Assembly: GCA_017398725.1 (NCBI GenBank)
Contig: JAFQFA010000004.1
Coordinates: 1 to 64,000 of the forward strand
DNA from: Oscillospiraceae bacterium
GTDB taxonomy: Bacteria; Bacillota; Clostridia; Oscillospirales; Oscillospiraceae
DNA length: 64,000 nucleotides
Direction: 5' to 3'
Made by a program: the position numbers and the translations under genes. Positions 51,376 through 59,740 of the stretch are shown in pieces. Each line of letters begins with the position of its first letter. Position 1 is the stretch's first letter. Under the pieces are notes generated by a model. The model was not told where the DNA came from. It saw nothing but the letters and a program-made list of their open reading frames with translations, and ran no database searches.

Positions 51376-51822
51376 ATGAAAAGAGTGTTTAATTCCGTCC
51401 ATGTGACCCTTTGGGCAGGCCGTCTGGTGGCAGCGGTGGTGTTTGTGCTGCTGTTTACACTGCCTACGGTTTTGCAGTGGTATGGCCAGTATCGGCCGCT
51501 GACCCAGCTGGAAAGCAATGCCATTACAGCGGCATTTTACTTGTGCGCTGTGGCAGTGGGAATCGCCCTTTGGAATATGGACAGTCTGCTGCGATCCATT
51601 TTGAATGCAGAGGTGTTTACCCACGAAAACGTCCGCAAGATCCGCATGATCCGCTGGTGTTGCTTTGGGGTGTCGGTAATTTGCATTCCCGCGGCTTTTT
51701 GCTACTATCCCTTGGTGTTTATGGTGCTGGTAATGGGCTTTTTGAGCTTGGCGGTAACAGTGGTGGTCCGGGTCATGGCGGCAGCTGTGGAGATCCGGGA
51801 AGAAAACGATCTGACTGTCTGA
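51376..51822 (+). CDS. DUF2975 family membrane protein
   Basis: The 148-residue protein has four hydrophobic helices and a short charged end, matching DUF2975 proteins that are typically encoded directly before a small XRE-type regulator, as here (10 bases to the next start). The function is unknown. The ATG at 51376 follows AAAGGGGATG; earlier in-frame codons lie in the promoter. Confidence 0.8.
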   Translation: MKRVFNSVHVTLWAGRLVAAVVFVLLFTLPTVLQWYGQYRPLTQLESNAITAAFYLCAVAVGIALWNMDSLLRSILNAEVFTHENVRKIRMIRWCCFGVSVICIPAAFCYYPLVFMVLVMGFLSLAVTVVVRVMAAAVEIREENDLTV

Positions 51823-51831
51823 GGTGAAGCC

Positions 51832-52053
51832 ATGGCTATTATCGTAAATTTGGATGTGCAGCTTGCCCGGCGGAAGATGACCTCTCTGGAACTTGCCCAG
51901 CGGATCGGTCTGACGCAGGCAAATCTGTCTATTTTAAAAACCGGCAAGGCAAAGGCCATTCGCATGAGTACCCTTAACGAGATCTGCCGGGTGCTGGGAT
52001 GCCAGCCCGGAGATCTTCTGGAATTTGTGGAGGACGACCATGGAACAGAATAA
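51832..52053 (+). CDS. Small HTH (YozG/Cro-CI type) regulator
   Basis: The 73-residue protein is nearly all helix-turn-helix: LARRKMTSLELAQRIGLTQANLSILKTGKAKAIRMSTLNEICRVLGCQPGDLLEF. Regulators of this family pair with DUF2975 proteins and probably control their own operon, whose promoter carries a dyad over the -35. It overlaps the next gene by 14 bases. Confidence 0.88.
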   Translation: MAIIVNLDVQLARRKMTSLELAQRIGLTQANLSILKTGKAKAIRMSTLNEICRVLGCQPGDLLEFVEDDHGTE

Positions 52054-53506
52054 TACTTGGCCCCCCAGTCAGCAAACATGCACGGGGTTTCACACAGGGA
52101 AAAAGGAATTGCTGTTTGCCGCGCTTGCAGTGCTGTGGGCGCTGCTGCTTTGCAACTGTGTGTATGCCGGGGGCTTTCATCTGGGATTTGGCATTTGTGC
52201 CATAGGGCTGATTCTGTGCAGTGCAGGCTACCTGTGGAGTGTGGGTTTTCGTCCCACGCTCTACAGCGGCGGGTTGCTGATATGCAGCTTGCTGATCGCT
52301 GCGGGTTTCGGCTGGTCCTGTGACGGACCGGTGAAGCTGATTATGCTTTGCTTTATGGCGTTGAGTGTCAATTTGGGTCTGTGCCTGATGGCGGGGCAGA
52401 ATCGCCGGGATCCGGGCAAAGCGGGTTCTGTTTGGGATGCGCCCCAGACCTTTTTCCAATTGGGCTTCGGGAAATTGCCGGAGTCCTGCAAGGGCCTTAC
52501 CGATGCCATCCGCTCCGATGGAGCAGGCAGAAAGGGCAGCGCAATTTTATTGGGCTTGGGACTGGCTGTTCCGGTGCTGGCAGTGGTGCTGCCCCTATTG
52601 ACCGGTGCAGATGCTGCCTTTGAAGGATTGATTTCCCGGTTACCCAAGCTGGAGGTAGAGGAGATCCTGTTTACCCTTTTCTTCGGGGTCTGTTTGGGAG
52701 CGGTGCTTTATACCCAAGGGGTGGCGCTGAAATATGCCCCCGCACCCCGCACCGAGGAAAGGAAACAGAAGGGGATCAGCGCCATAACCGTCAATACCAT
52801 GCTGGGCTGCCTGTGCGGGGTATATCTTTTGTATCTGATGAGCCAGCTGGCTTATTTTGTAGGCGGTTTTTCCGGGTTGCTGCCGGCAGGTTACTCACTG
52901 GCAGAATATGCCCGCCGGGGCTTCTTTGAAATGGCAGCTTTATGCGGCGTAAATCTGACGGTGATGGTTTTGAGTCTGGCGTTGGTGAAGAAAACGGAAA
53001 AAGCGCCTCGAAGCACCCGGCTGTTGTGTCTGATGATCGGTCTGGTGACGCTGTTTCTGGTTTGCACCGCCAGTGCGAAAATGTTTATGTATATCGGCAG
53101 CTACGGCATGAGCCGGCTACGGCTGCTGACCCAGATCATTATGCTGTTTCTGGGGATGACCACTTTGGTGGTGTCGGTGTGGCTGTTTGTGCCAAAGCTG
53201 GCTTATATGAAGGTGGTCATCTTGGGAGCAATGGTCATCGGTCTTACCACCATGTGGATGGATGTGGATACCCAAGTAGCCCGTCATAATGTGAATGCTT
53301 ACCTGTCCGGGCAGCTGGAAACGGTGGATGTTGCCTATCTGGCGGGGCTCTCCGACGGCGCACTGCTGCAGTTGGAGGCTCTGGCAGAGAAAGCGCCGGA
53401 GGAATCGGTTTCCCGGCAGGCGCGGCAAGCGCTCCGCTGCCGGCGAAAGGTGGACGACCTGCGGGGCTGGAATTACTTTAACGGTGCGGCACAAAAGTGG
53501 AAATAA
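52040..53506 (+). CDS. DUF4173/DUF4153-type polytopic membrane protein
   Basis: The 488-residue protein has about a dozen hydrophobic helices and a soluble C-terminal tail of roughly 70 residues. Sequence such as YSLAEYARRGFFEMAALCGVNL and the GSYGMSRLRLLTQIIMLFLGM region fit DUF4173 membrane proteins. The function is unknown. The ATG at 52040 follows GGAGGACGACC inside the HTH gene, so it is translated from the same message. It may transmit an envelope signal to the HTH regulator, but that is a guess. Confidence 0.72.
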   Translation: MEQNNTWPPSQQTCTGFHTGKKELLFAALAVLWALLLCNCVYAGGFHLGFGICAIGLILCSAGYLWSVGFRPTLYSGGLLICSLLIAAGFGWSCDGPVKLIMLCFMALSVNLGLCLMAGQNRRDPGKAGSVWDAPQTFFQLGFGKLPESCKGLTDAIRSDGAGRKGSAILLGLGLAVPVLAVVLPLLTGADAAFEGLISRLPKLEVEEILFTLFFGVCLGAVLYTQGVALKYAPAPRTEERKQKGISAITVNTMLGCLCGVYLLYLMSQLAYFVGGFSGLLPAGYSLAEYARRGFFEMAALCGVNLTVMVLSLALVKKTEKAPRSTRLLCLMIGLVTLFLVCTASAKMFMYIGSYGMSRLRLLTQIIMLFLGMTTLVVSVWLFVPKLAYMKVVILGAMVIGLTTMWMDVDTQVARHNVNAYLSGQLETVDVAYLAGLSDGALLQLEALAEKAPEESVSRQARQALRCRRKVDDLRGWNYFNGAAQKWK

Positions 53507-53507
53507 G

Positions 53508-53535
53508 AAAAACGGAGGGGTATTCCCTCCGTTTT
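53508..53535 (+). terminator. Terminator after the DUF4173 gene
   Basis: AAAAACGGAGGG and CCCTCCGTTTT around a 5-base loop. Confidence 0.88.
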
Positions 53536-53544
53536 GTGCTTTCG

Positions 53545-53573
53545 TTGACTTTCTTGTGGGGATTTGTTATGAT
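53545..53573 (+). promoter_or_regulatory. Promoter of the CvpA-like membrane protein gene
   Basis: TTGACT, 17 bases, TATGAT. Confidence 0.7.
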
Positions 53574-53607
53574 AAAGCCATCAAAAGTCCGGAAAGGCGG
53601 CGTTTTT

Positions 53608-55098
53608 ATGACTGCAGATTTATTAAATGTTATTTTGTGGATTCCCTTTGGAATCATTGCCTTGATTGCCGGCTTGATCTATTGCATTTCCGGCTATCGT
53701 CACGGCCTGTGGCGGGCGCTGGTAAGTCTGGTGGCGGTGGCGGCATCTACGGTGCTGAGCGTGCTGGCTTCCCGGTTCTTTGGGGGGCTTTTGGCACCGG
53801 ATCTGGCAGCGTTGCTTTCTATGGCGGATGTGCAGATGGGCAACACCATGCTGCTGACGGTGGCAAACAGCGCCGTCCGTGTGGTGGTGGCCATGGGCCT
53901 GTTCGGGGTACTGATGCTGATTTTTACCCCGGTGCTGGGCTTTGTCTTCCGTAAGATCTTGGGCGGCCGCCTTACGGTGGCCAACAAGGGGCTCAAATGG
54001 CTGGGCGTGCTGGTAGGCGCGGTATCTGCCATTGCCTTCAGCCTGTTTTGGCTGTGTCCCATCTACGGCACGGTGGCTACCGCCATGCCGGTGGTGCAGT
54101 CGGCAAGCCGGATGCTGGAGGAGGATTCGCAGGACTTTGCGCAGATCAATGCATATGTGGATCAGCTCAGCCAAAACCCGCTGGTGCAGGCATCCCGTGT
54201 CGGGCCGGTAAGTGCGGTTTACGACGGCCTTTCCAGCGTGCAAATGGGCAGCGCTTCTATTTCGGTGGTGGATATTTCCCGGGCGTTTGAGGAAGCCACC
54301 GGTTTGCTCGTTTTGCTGGAGAATGCGGACGAGCCGGAAGAATTTGCCCGGCTCAGCACCAAACTGGTGGATCTGGTACGGACTTATTTTGTGGATCAGG
54401 ATTGGTTCTACGACCTGTACCGGGAAGTTACGAAAGAAGTCCGGTTCATGGCGGCGGATTCCACCATGGAGGATATCGAGTATGTGGACCGCCTGCTGCA
54501 GCTGGCGGATATGCCCAAGGAGGAATTTCAGCAGGTCTGCGCGGGTGTGCTGGATTTTGCAAAGTTTGCCTTGGAAAAGGGCGTTATGACCATGTCGGAA
54601 GACTCCGACCCTATGCAAATTTTAAATTCCGGCATTCTGCAGGAAATGGGCCGGCTGCTTAACAGTTCCGATACCATGGTGCAAGTCAAAAAACTGGCAT
54701 TCGGCATGATGCTGGAAGAGGCAGGGATGACCTTTGCCCAAGGGACGGCACTGATGGACAAATACCAGTTGGGCCAGTTGACCGATCCTGCCCAGCAACA
54801 GCAGGAAGCAGAAGCAATGATCCTGCCGGGTTTGAGCCGGGAGATCCCGCCGGTGATGGCGGTGCTGCGGCATCCCAGCATGGGAGACGCGGCGCTGGAA
54901 GATGTGCTGGAATATGTGACCTTCAATGAAGCGATGGGCATTCCGGAGGATGCAAAGATTCCTGCCAAAAAGCAGAACCAGATGCTCACCGCCCTGAAAA
55001 AGGCAGCAAAGCTGCCCTTAGAAGAATTGGCAAAAATGAATGTGGGTATAGGCACCATGCAGGAATCTGTGGCCAGCAGCGTCGATTACGCAAATTGA
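53608..55098 (+). CDS. CvpA-like membrane protein with long C-terminal domain
   Basis: The 496-residue protein has four N-terminal hydrophobic helices (about residues 5-170) arranged like CvpA/colicin-V-production proteins, with the fourth span in the loop after GLKWLGVLVGAVSAIAFSLFWL. The remaining 320 residues are helical and charged, without a recognised domain. I cannot name a family with confidence. The start at 53608 follows GGAAAGGCGG and lies downstream of a good promoter that overlaps earlier in-frame ATGs. It is a single-gene unit. Confidence 0.65.
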   Translation: MTADLLNVILWIPFGIIALIAGLIYCISGYRHGLWRALVSLVAVAASTVLSVLASRFFGGLLAPDLAALLSMADVQMGNTMLLTVANSAVRVVVAMGLFGVLMLIFTPVLGFVFRKILGGRLTVANKGLKWLGVLVGAVSAIAFSLFWLCPIYGTVATAMPVVQSASRMLEEDSQDFAQINAYVDQLSQNPLVQASRVGPVSAVYDGLSSVQMGSASISVVDISRAFEEATGLLVLLENADEPEEFARLSTKLVDLVRTYFVDQDWFYDLYREVTKEVRFMAADSTMEDIEYVDRLLQLADMPKEEFQQVCAGVLDFAKFALEKGVMTMSEDSDPMQILNSGILQEMGRLLNSSDTMVQVKKLAFGMMLEEAGMTFAQGTALMDKYQLGQLTDPAQQQQEAEAMILPGLSREIPPVMAVLRHPSMGDAALEDVLEYVTFNEAMGIPEDAKIPAKKQNQMLTALKKAAKLPLEELAKMNVGIGTMQESVASSVDYAN

Positions 55099-55103
55099 AA
55101 GTC

Positions 55104-55130
55104 TCCCCGGGAAGCGTGCCTTCCCGGGGA
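55104..55130 (+). terminator. Hairpin after the CvpA-like gene
   Basis: TCCCCGGGAAG pairs with CTTCCCGGGGA. It lacks a T run, so the following bidirectional hairpin probably completes termination. Confidence 0.6.
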
Positions 55131-55133
55131 TCC

Positions 55134-55147
55134 AAATTCCAATTTAT
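55134..55147 (+). repeat. Solo repeat-end motif
   Basis: AAATTCCAATTTATGG, a truncated form of the dispersed terminal motif, between two terminators. Confidence 0.5.
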
Positions 55148-55151
55148 GGAA

Positions 55152-55187
55152 AAGGAAGAACGGGCCCGATTGGGCCCGTTCTTCCTT
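55152..55187. terminator. Bidirectional terminator
   Basis: AAGGAAGAACGGGCCC and its exact inverse around a 4-base loop, between converging genes. Confidence 0.88.
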
Positions 55188-55221
55188 TAGGGGTATATAC
55201 AGGAGAATGACAGGTAGCAAA

Positions 55222-56307
55222 TTAAATATGTGCCTTCAGCACTTCCAAGAACTTGTAGCAGTCCTCGGGGCAGATCGCACCCATGTTGGCAACTTGGAAC
55301 ATGTTCATAGCCAGATACTTGCCCTTGCCGGGGTAGACGGTGTAGCCTGCAGCAGCCAGCTCATCCACGAACTGCTCCACGGGCTTGCTGCCCTCGGGCA
55401 GGAACACGGAGGTAACGGTGTTGGACATGTCCTTTTCTTCCAGCAGGAAGGTCAGGCCCATCTCCTTCATGCCGTCACGGAGGATCTTGGCACACTTCTG
55501 GTAACGCTCCACACGGCCGGCCAGAGTTTCCTTCTCCAGAGTCCAATCCAGAGCGGCGTTCAGAGGCCAGAACAGGTTGACGTTGGGGGTGTTGGGGGTC
55601 TGGTGGCTGGACTTAGCGATCTCATAGTGCTTGCCCAAGTTCAGGTAAACATTCTTGCCCTGTGCAGCAGGGGTGGAAGCCATCAGCTCTTCCTTGCCGC
55701 AGATGTAAGCGGAGCCGGGGTAGCAGCCCAAGCACTTGCCGCCAACGGAGGTGCACAGGTCGATGTTGTTGTCCACCACGTCGATATGCTGACCGGCAGC
55801 AGCGCTGACACAGTCAACAAAGAAACGCTTGCCATACTTCTTGGCCAGCTTGCCTACAGCATTCACGGGGTTGATCATGCCGGTGCTGGTCTCATGGAAG
55901 ACCATGCAGACGTAGGTGATCTTGGGATTGTTCTTCAGAATCTCCTCCACCTCGTCCATGTTGGGCAGGTTGGCCCAGCCGGGCTGATAGTTGGTGGTGG
56001 GAACATTGTACTTGGTCAGGATCTCCAGCAGACGGTCGCCGAAGACGCCGTTGTTGATCAGCAGAGCCTCGTCACCCTCAGCGAACACGGAGGACAGGCA
56101 GGTTTCGTTGGCAGAAGTGCCGGAACCGGAAACGATCACGGAGTAGTAGCTGTCATCGGCGTTGAACAGCTTCAGAATCTTGCCCTGAATGGCCACGAAC
56201 AGTTCTTCGAACTCGGGGCTTCTGTGGCAGATATCGTAGTGCAGCAGGGACTGACGAACTTCTTCTTCGACCAGAACAGGGCCGGGACTAAACAGCATAG
56301 TTTTCAT
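55222..56307 (-). CDS. Class V aminotransferase, PhnW-like
   Basis: The 361-residue PLP enzyme begins MLFSPGPVLVEEEVRQSLLHYDICHRSPEFEE, the pattern of 2-aminoethylphosphonate:pyruvate transaminases. VSGSGTSANE, the Asp in VDCVSAAAG and the PLP lysine in TSVGGKCLG (near residue 191) are present. Alanine-glyoxylate and serine-pyruvate aminotransferases share the fold, and no other phosphonate gene is near, so the substrate is uncertain. The ATG at 56307 is preferred, with GAGG eight bases away. Three phased TTGTCA repeats overlap its promoter. Confidence 0.85.
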   Translation of the reverse strand: MKTMLFSPGPVLVEEEVRQSLLHYDICHRSPEFEELFVAIQGKILKLFNADDSYYSVIVSGSGTSANETCLSSVFAEGDEALLINNGVFGDRLLEILTKYNVPTTNYQPGWANLPNMDEVEEILKNNPKITYVCMVFHETSTGMINPVNAVGKLAKKYGKRFFVDCVSAAAGQHIDVVDNNIDLCTSVGGKCLGCYPGSAYICGKEELMASTPAAQGKNVYLNLGKHYEIAKSSHQTPNTPNVNLFWPLNAALDWTLEKETLAGRVERYQKCAKILRDGMKEMGLTFLLEEKDMSNTVTSVFLPEGSKPVEQFVDELAAAGYTVYPGKGKYLAMNMFQVANMGAICPEDCYKFLEVLKAHI

Positions 56308-56373
56308 GGGAACCAACCTCTTTCCTAGTATATACGCCGGGTAGGCGGGACGATCCCGCGACTCGACAAAGAA

Positions 56374-56402
56374 ATACTAACATATTGTCAAAAAGTTGTC
56401 AA
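56374..56402 (-). promoter_or_regulatory. Promoter of the PhnW-like gene
   Basis: Minus strand TTGACA (consensus), 17 bases, TAGTAT. The leader then contains a GCGGGA-CGA-TCCCGC hairpin. Confidence 0.68.
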
Positions 56403-56412
56403 GACATTGTCA
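56385..56412. promoter_or_regulatory. Three TTGTCA repeats with 11-bp period
   Basis: TTGTCA at 56385, 56396 and 56407, each separated by exactly 5 bases. The array overlaps the -35 region of the PhnW-like promoter. Confidence 0.5.
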
Positions 56413-56465
56413 GAAAAGAGGGATATAAATTATTTCGATACCCCGGTACTCCCTATAAAAAGCAA

Positions 56466-56486
56466 GGGAGGGGCAATGCCCCTCCC
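56466..56486 (-). terminator. Terminator of the DUF554 gene
   Basis: GGGAGGGGC and GCCCCTCCC around a 3-base loop; on the minus strand TTGCTTTTTATA follows. Confidence 0.85.
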
Positions 56487-56520
56487 AGCGGTTATGCACG
56501 TTTGCGCGGATTCTTTCATA

Positions 56521-57243
56521 CTATATAAATATTGCCATAACCAAGGCGATGATGATTGCAGGCAGGAAATTTGCCACCTTTTGCTTGGTGATGCCCATCA
56601 GGTTCAAACCGATGATCACAATCAAAAGATTACCCACGCAGTTCATTTCTCCGATCATATGCTCGGTCAGCACCGGCTGCAGGAATCCGGAAGCCAGCAC
56701 GATCAGCCCTTGCAGAATGCCGACTGCTGCCGCGGACAGCAATACACCTGCGCCCAAACTCACGGACAGAGCAATGGCAGCCACAAAGTCCAGCACGCTT
56801 TTGGTGAAATAAATGGTATTGTCTCCGGAGACGCCGGCGCTCAAGCCACCCAGAATAATCATAGAACCTACGCAGAACAGCAGCGTGGCGCTGACGAAGC
56901 CCTCCGCCAGAGAGCCTTGAGAGGTATCTCCGTGGCGCAGCTTATTTTCCACCGCAGCGGCAGCCCGGTTCAGTGCACCGTCAATGTCCAGCAGTGTACC
57001 GATCAGCGCGCCTCCGGCCACGGCGATCACCGGAGCAATGGGATTGGCATCGGGAAGACTGCCGGCACGGATGGCGCCGGAAAGGCCGATGTAAGCGGTG
57101 CACAGGCCGGCACCGAACATCACTGCATCGGAAAGCTTCTGGGGAAAACCTTTTTTGCATAAAAGGCCGATCACAGAGCCGACGATCACCGCCAGCATAT
57201 TCACGATCACCCCGGTATAGGGAAAATGAATTATCGCTTCCAT
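56521..57243 (-). CDS. DUF554 family membrane protein
   Basis: The 240-residue protein has about six to seven hydrophobic helices and the DUF554 pattern: GVIVNMLAVIVGSVIGLLCKKGFP, VMFGAGLCTAYIGLSGAI, GALIGTLLDIDGALN and SLAEGFVSATLLFCVGSM. The family has no firm function; a transport role has been proposed because of the fold. It stands alone between a terminator and a promoter-bearing gap. Confidence 0.88.
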   Translation of the reverse strand: MEAIIHFPYTGVIVNMLAVIVGSVIGLLCKKGFPQKLSDAVMFGAGLCTAYIGLSGAIRAGSLPDANPIAPVIAVAGGALIGTLLDIDGALNRAAAAVENKLRHGDTSQGSLAEGFVSATLLFCVGSMIILGGLSAGVSGDNTIYFTKSVLDFVAAIALSVSLGAGVLLSAAAVGILQGLIVLASGFLQPVLTEHMIGEMNCVGNLLIVIIGLNLMGITKQKVANFLPAIIIALVMAIFI

Positions 57244-57396
57244 AAAAATACCTCATTGTGGTTATTTTGCCTATTATAGCGGTTCTGTGTCGGTTTTGCA
57301 ACTGTCAGAATGGTCGCTTTGCCAAACTTTTGCCCGCGTTGTGTAGAATATCCATAAGAGATGGGAAAAAATCCTGCAATTCGGCAATTCAAACAC

Positions 57397-57425
57397 TTTA
57401 CAAGGACCATTCGTTATTGTATAAT
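57397..57425 (+). promoter_or_regulatory. gap promoter
   Basis: TTTACA, 17 bases, TATAAT. An 80-base leader follows with TTGAGC/GCTCAA and ACTGC/GCAGT hairpins. Confidence 0.75.
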
Positions 57426-57510
57426 GGCAAAGGTTGAGCTTGTATCATCGGCTCAATAGATCTATCTTGAATACTGCAAACGCAGTAATAATTTATTGGA
57501 GGAAAAAACT

Positions 57511-58527
57511 ATGTCTGTTAAAGTTGCTATCAATGGCTTTGGCCGTATCGGCCGTCTGGCTTTCCGTCAGATGTTCGGCGCTGAGGGCTACGAGGTTGTC
57601 GCCATCAACGACCTGACCTCTCCCAAGATGCTGGCTCATCTGCTGAAGTATGACTCCACTCAGGGCAATTATGCCGCTGCCGGTCATGTCGTGGAAGCTG
57701 GCGAGGACTACATTGTTGTGGACGGCAAGAAGATCACCATCTACGCTAAGGCAAATGCTGCTGAGCTGCCTTGGGGCGAGCTGGGCGTGGATGTGGTGCT
57801 GGAGTGCACCGGCTTCTACACCTCTAAGGCTAAGGCACAGGCTCACGTTGACGCCGGTGCTAAGAAGGTCGTTATTTCCGCTCCTGCCGGCAACGATCTG
57901 CCCACCATCGTTTACAACGTCAACCATGAGACTCTGACCGCTGCTGATACCATCATTTCCGCAGCTTCCTGCACCACCAACTGCTTGGCTCCCATGGCAA
58001 AGGCTCTGAACGATCTGGCTACCATCGAGTCCGGCATCATGTGCACCATCCACGCCTACACCGGCGACCAGATGATTCTGGACGGTCCTCAGCGCAAGGG
58101 CGACCTGCGCCGCAGCCGTGCAGGTGCCATCAACATCGTGCCCAACTCCACCGGTGCTGCTAAGGCCATCGGTCTGGTCATCCCCGAGCTGAACGGCAAG
58201 CTGATCGGCGCCGCGCAGCGTATCCCCACTCCCACCGGCTCCACCACCATCCTGAACGCTGTCTGCGCTAAGGCTGTGACCGTGGAAGAGATCAATGCCG
58301 CCATGAAGGCTGCTGCTACCGAGTCCTACGGCTACAACGAGGACGAGATCGTTTCCTCCGATATCATCGGCATGCGTTTCGGTTCTCTGTTCGATGCTAC
58401 GCAGACCATGGTCTGCAAGCTGCCCGACGGCAAGACTCAGGTTCAGGTGGTTTCTTGGTACGACAACGAGAACTCCTACGTTTCTCAGATGGTCCGCACC
58501 ATCAAGTACTTCGCCGAGCTGGCCTAA
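57511..58527 (+). CDS. gap: Glyceraldehyde-3-phosphate dehydrogenase
   Basis: GAPDH oxidises glyceraldehyde-3-phosphate with NAD in glycolysis. The 338-residue protein shows [16 protein letters not shown], the catalytic Cys in [16 protein letters not shown] (near residue 153), [22 protein letters not shown] and the C-terminal [17 protein letters not shown]. The start at 57511 follows TTGGAGG. Codon use is strongly biased toward CTG, GCT and CGT, as expected for a highly expressed gene. Confidence 0.97.
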   Translation: MSVKVAINGFGRIGRLAFRQMFGAEGYEVVAINDLTSPKMLAHLLKYDSTQGNYAAAGHVVEAGEDYIVVDGKKITIYAKANAAELPWGELGVDVVLECTGFYTSKAKAQAHVDAGAKKVVISAPAGNDLPTIVYNVNHETLTAADTIISAASCTTNCLAPMAKALNDLATIESGIMCTIHAYTGDQMILDGPQRKGDLRRSRAGAINIVPNSTGAAKAIGLVIPELNGKLIGAAQRIPTPTGSTTILNAVCAKAVTVEEINAAMKAAATESYGYNEDEIVSSDIIGMRFGSLFDATQTMVCKLPDGKTQVQVVSWYDNENSYVSQMVRTIKYFAELA

Positions 58528-58540
58528 TCGAACTTATGCA

Positions 58541-58572
58541 AAAAGCAGTCCACCACCCGGTGGACTGCTTTT
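58541..58572 (+). terminator. Terminator after gap
   Basis: AAAAGCAGTCCACC and GGTGGACTGCTTTT around a short loop, with T run. Confidence 0.92.
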
Positions 58573-58584
58573 TAATTAAGCGAT

Positions 58585-58825
58585 AAATTCCAATTTATCG
58601 AACAGATCTGCACCCCGTTGTCATTGCGAACCAGTGACCGTGGTGCTCCGCGCAGCGAATCAAAAATCTTTATGATTGCCGGGGGCAATCATACTTTGAT
58701 TAGGTCACTGGTGTGGCAATCTAAAAGTCCATGTTTCCCAATAGATTCCCACGCCAGTCTGAGGACTGGCTCGGAATGACAATTGGTTTGTGCCCAGCGT
58801 TAAACAGACCGATAAATTGGTATTT
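58585..58825. repeat. Composite repeat (D) with inverted AAATTCC ends
   Basis: A 241-bp gene-free element bounded by AAATTCCAATTTATCG and CGATAAATTGGTATTT. The ends are those of copies A and B, but the interior is different: CATTGCGAACCAGTGACC near the start pairs with GGTCACTGGTGTGGCAAT, and an ATTGCC/GGCAAT hairpin lies near the middle. The interior resembles palindromic repeats common in gut Clostridia genomes. Confidence 0.68.
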
Positions 58826-58837
58826 GATGCACAAAAA

Positions 58838-58864
58838 GAATCCCGCGCCGACGGCGCGGGATTC
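58838..58864 (-). terminator. Terminator of murI
   Basis: A perfect 13-bp GC-rich stem around one base, followed by TTTTTG on the minus strand. Confidence 0.92.
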
Positions 58865-58875
58865 TGGGATACAAA

Positions 58876-59655
58876 TCAAACCTTCAGTTCAGCGCAGAAC
58901 AGAGTCCAAGCAAAGCCGACCAGATCCTGCCGGTTTCCGCTGTTGATGATCTTCAGACTGCCGGTGCGCTCCTGGGTGCTGCGAGCATTGCTCTCAGTCA
59001 GGGCCTCTTCGGTCTGCCGGACGGTCAGTGCGCTGCCGTCGAAGAAGTCCACGGGATAGCCCAGCACCTCGGCGATCACATCTGCCGCAAAGGGGAAGTG
59101 GGTGCAGCCCAGCACCACGCTGTCAAAGGGCTTGTCCATATAAGGCGCGAAGCTTTCAGCCAATGCTTTTTTCACGGTCTGACGATCCTTCATGGCACCT
59201 TCTACATAAACGACGATGGAAGGGGCAGGCAGAGCGACGACTTCAGCACTGTCGCCGACCCGCGCCAGAATATTCTGGAAAGCGGCGGAAGAAACAGTAC
59301 CGGCGGTGGCCAGTGCCAGCACACGGGGGTGGTCCTTTGCTTTGGCAGCCCGCTCCACAGCGGGCAGAATGCCGATCACGGGAATGTGGGGGTAGGTCTG
59401 CTGCAGCAGTTCCCGGGTAGCGGCGGTGGCGGTGTTGCAGGCAATGACGATGGCCTTGGGCTCTACACCCTTGCTGGCCTCGGCAATGGCGTTCAGGGTC
59501 AGCTGCTGCACCTCGGCGGTGGTCCGGGGACCGTAGGGGGCGTTGGCGGAGTCGCCGTAGTACAGGTAATCCTCGTTGGGCATTTTTTCGATCAGGCGCT
59601 TGAGCACGCTGATGCCGCCGAAGCCGGAGTCGAAAACGATAATGGGTTTGTTCAT
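58876..59655 (-). CDS. murI: Glutamate racemase
   Basis: MurI makes D-glutamate for peptidoglycan. The 259-residue protein shows the motifs IVFDSGFGGISVLK, YYGDSANAPYGPR, the first catalytic Cys in IACNTATAA and the second in LGCTHFPF. The ATG at 59655 follows GAGGTG; earlier in-frame codons have no site. It lies 85 bases after a D-amino-acid aminotransferase gene on the same strand, so D-Glu and D-Ala supply may be co-expressed. Confidence 0.96.
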   Translation of the reverse strand: MNKPIIVFDSGFGGISVLKRLIEKMPNEDYLYYGDSANAPYGPRTTAEVQQLTLNAIAEASKGVEPKAIVIACNTATAATRELLQQTYPHIPVIGILPAVERAAKAKDHPRVLALATAGTVSSAAFQNILARVGDSAEVVALPAPSIVVYVEGAMKDRQTVKKALAESFAPYMDKPFDSVVLGCTHFPFAADVIAEVLGYPVDFFDGSALTVRQTEEALTESNARSTQERTGSLKIINSGNRQDLVGFAWTLFCAELKV

Positions 59656-59740
59656 AATAGCACCTCTTTGTGTATTCGTGTTTCTATTACTAAGAAGTAG
59701 GAACATAAGCTTCGCCGGCAGTCACAAAACGGACGGTTGC

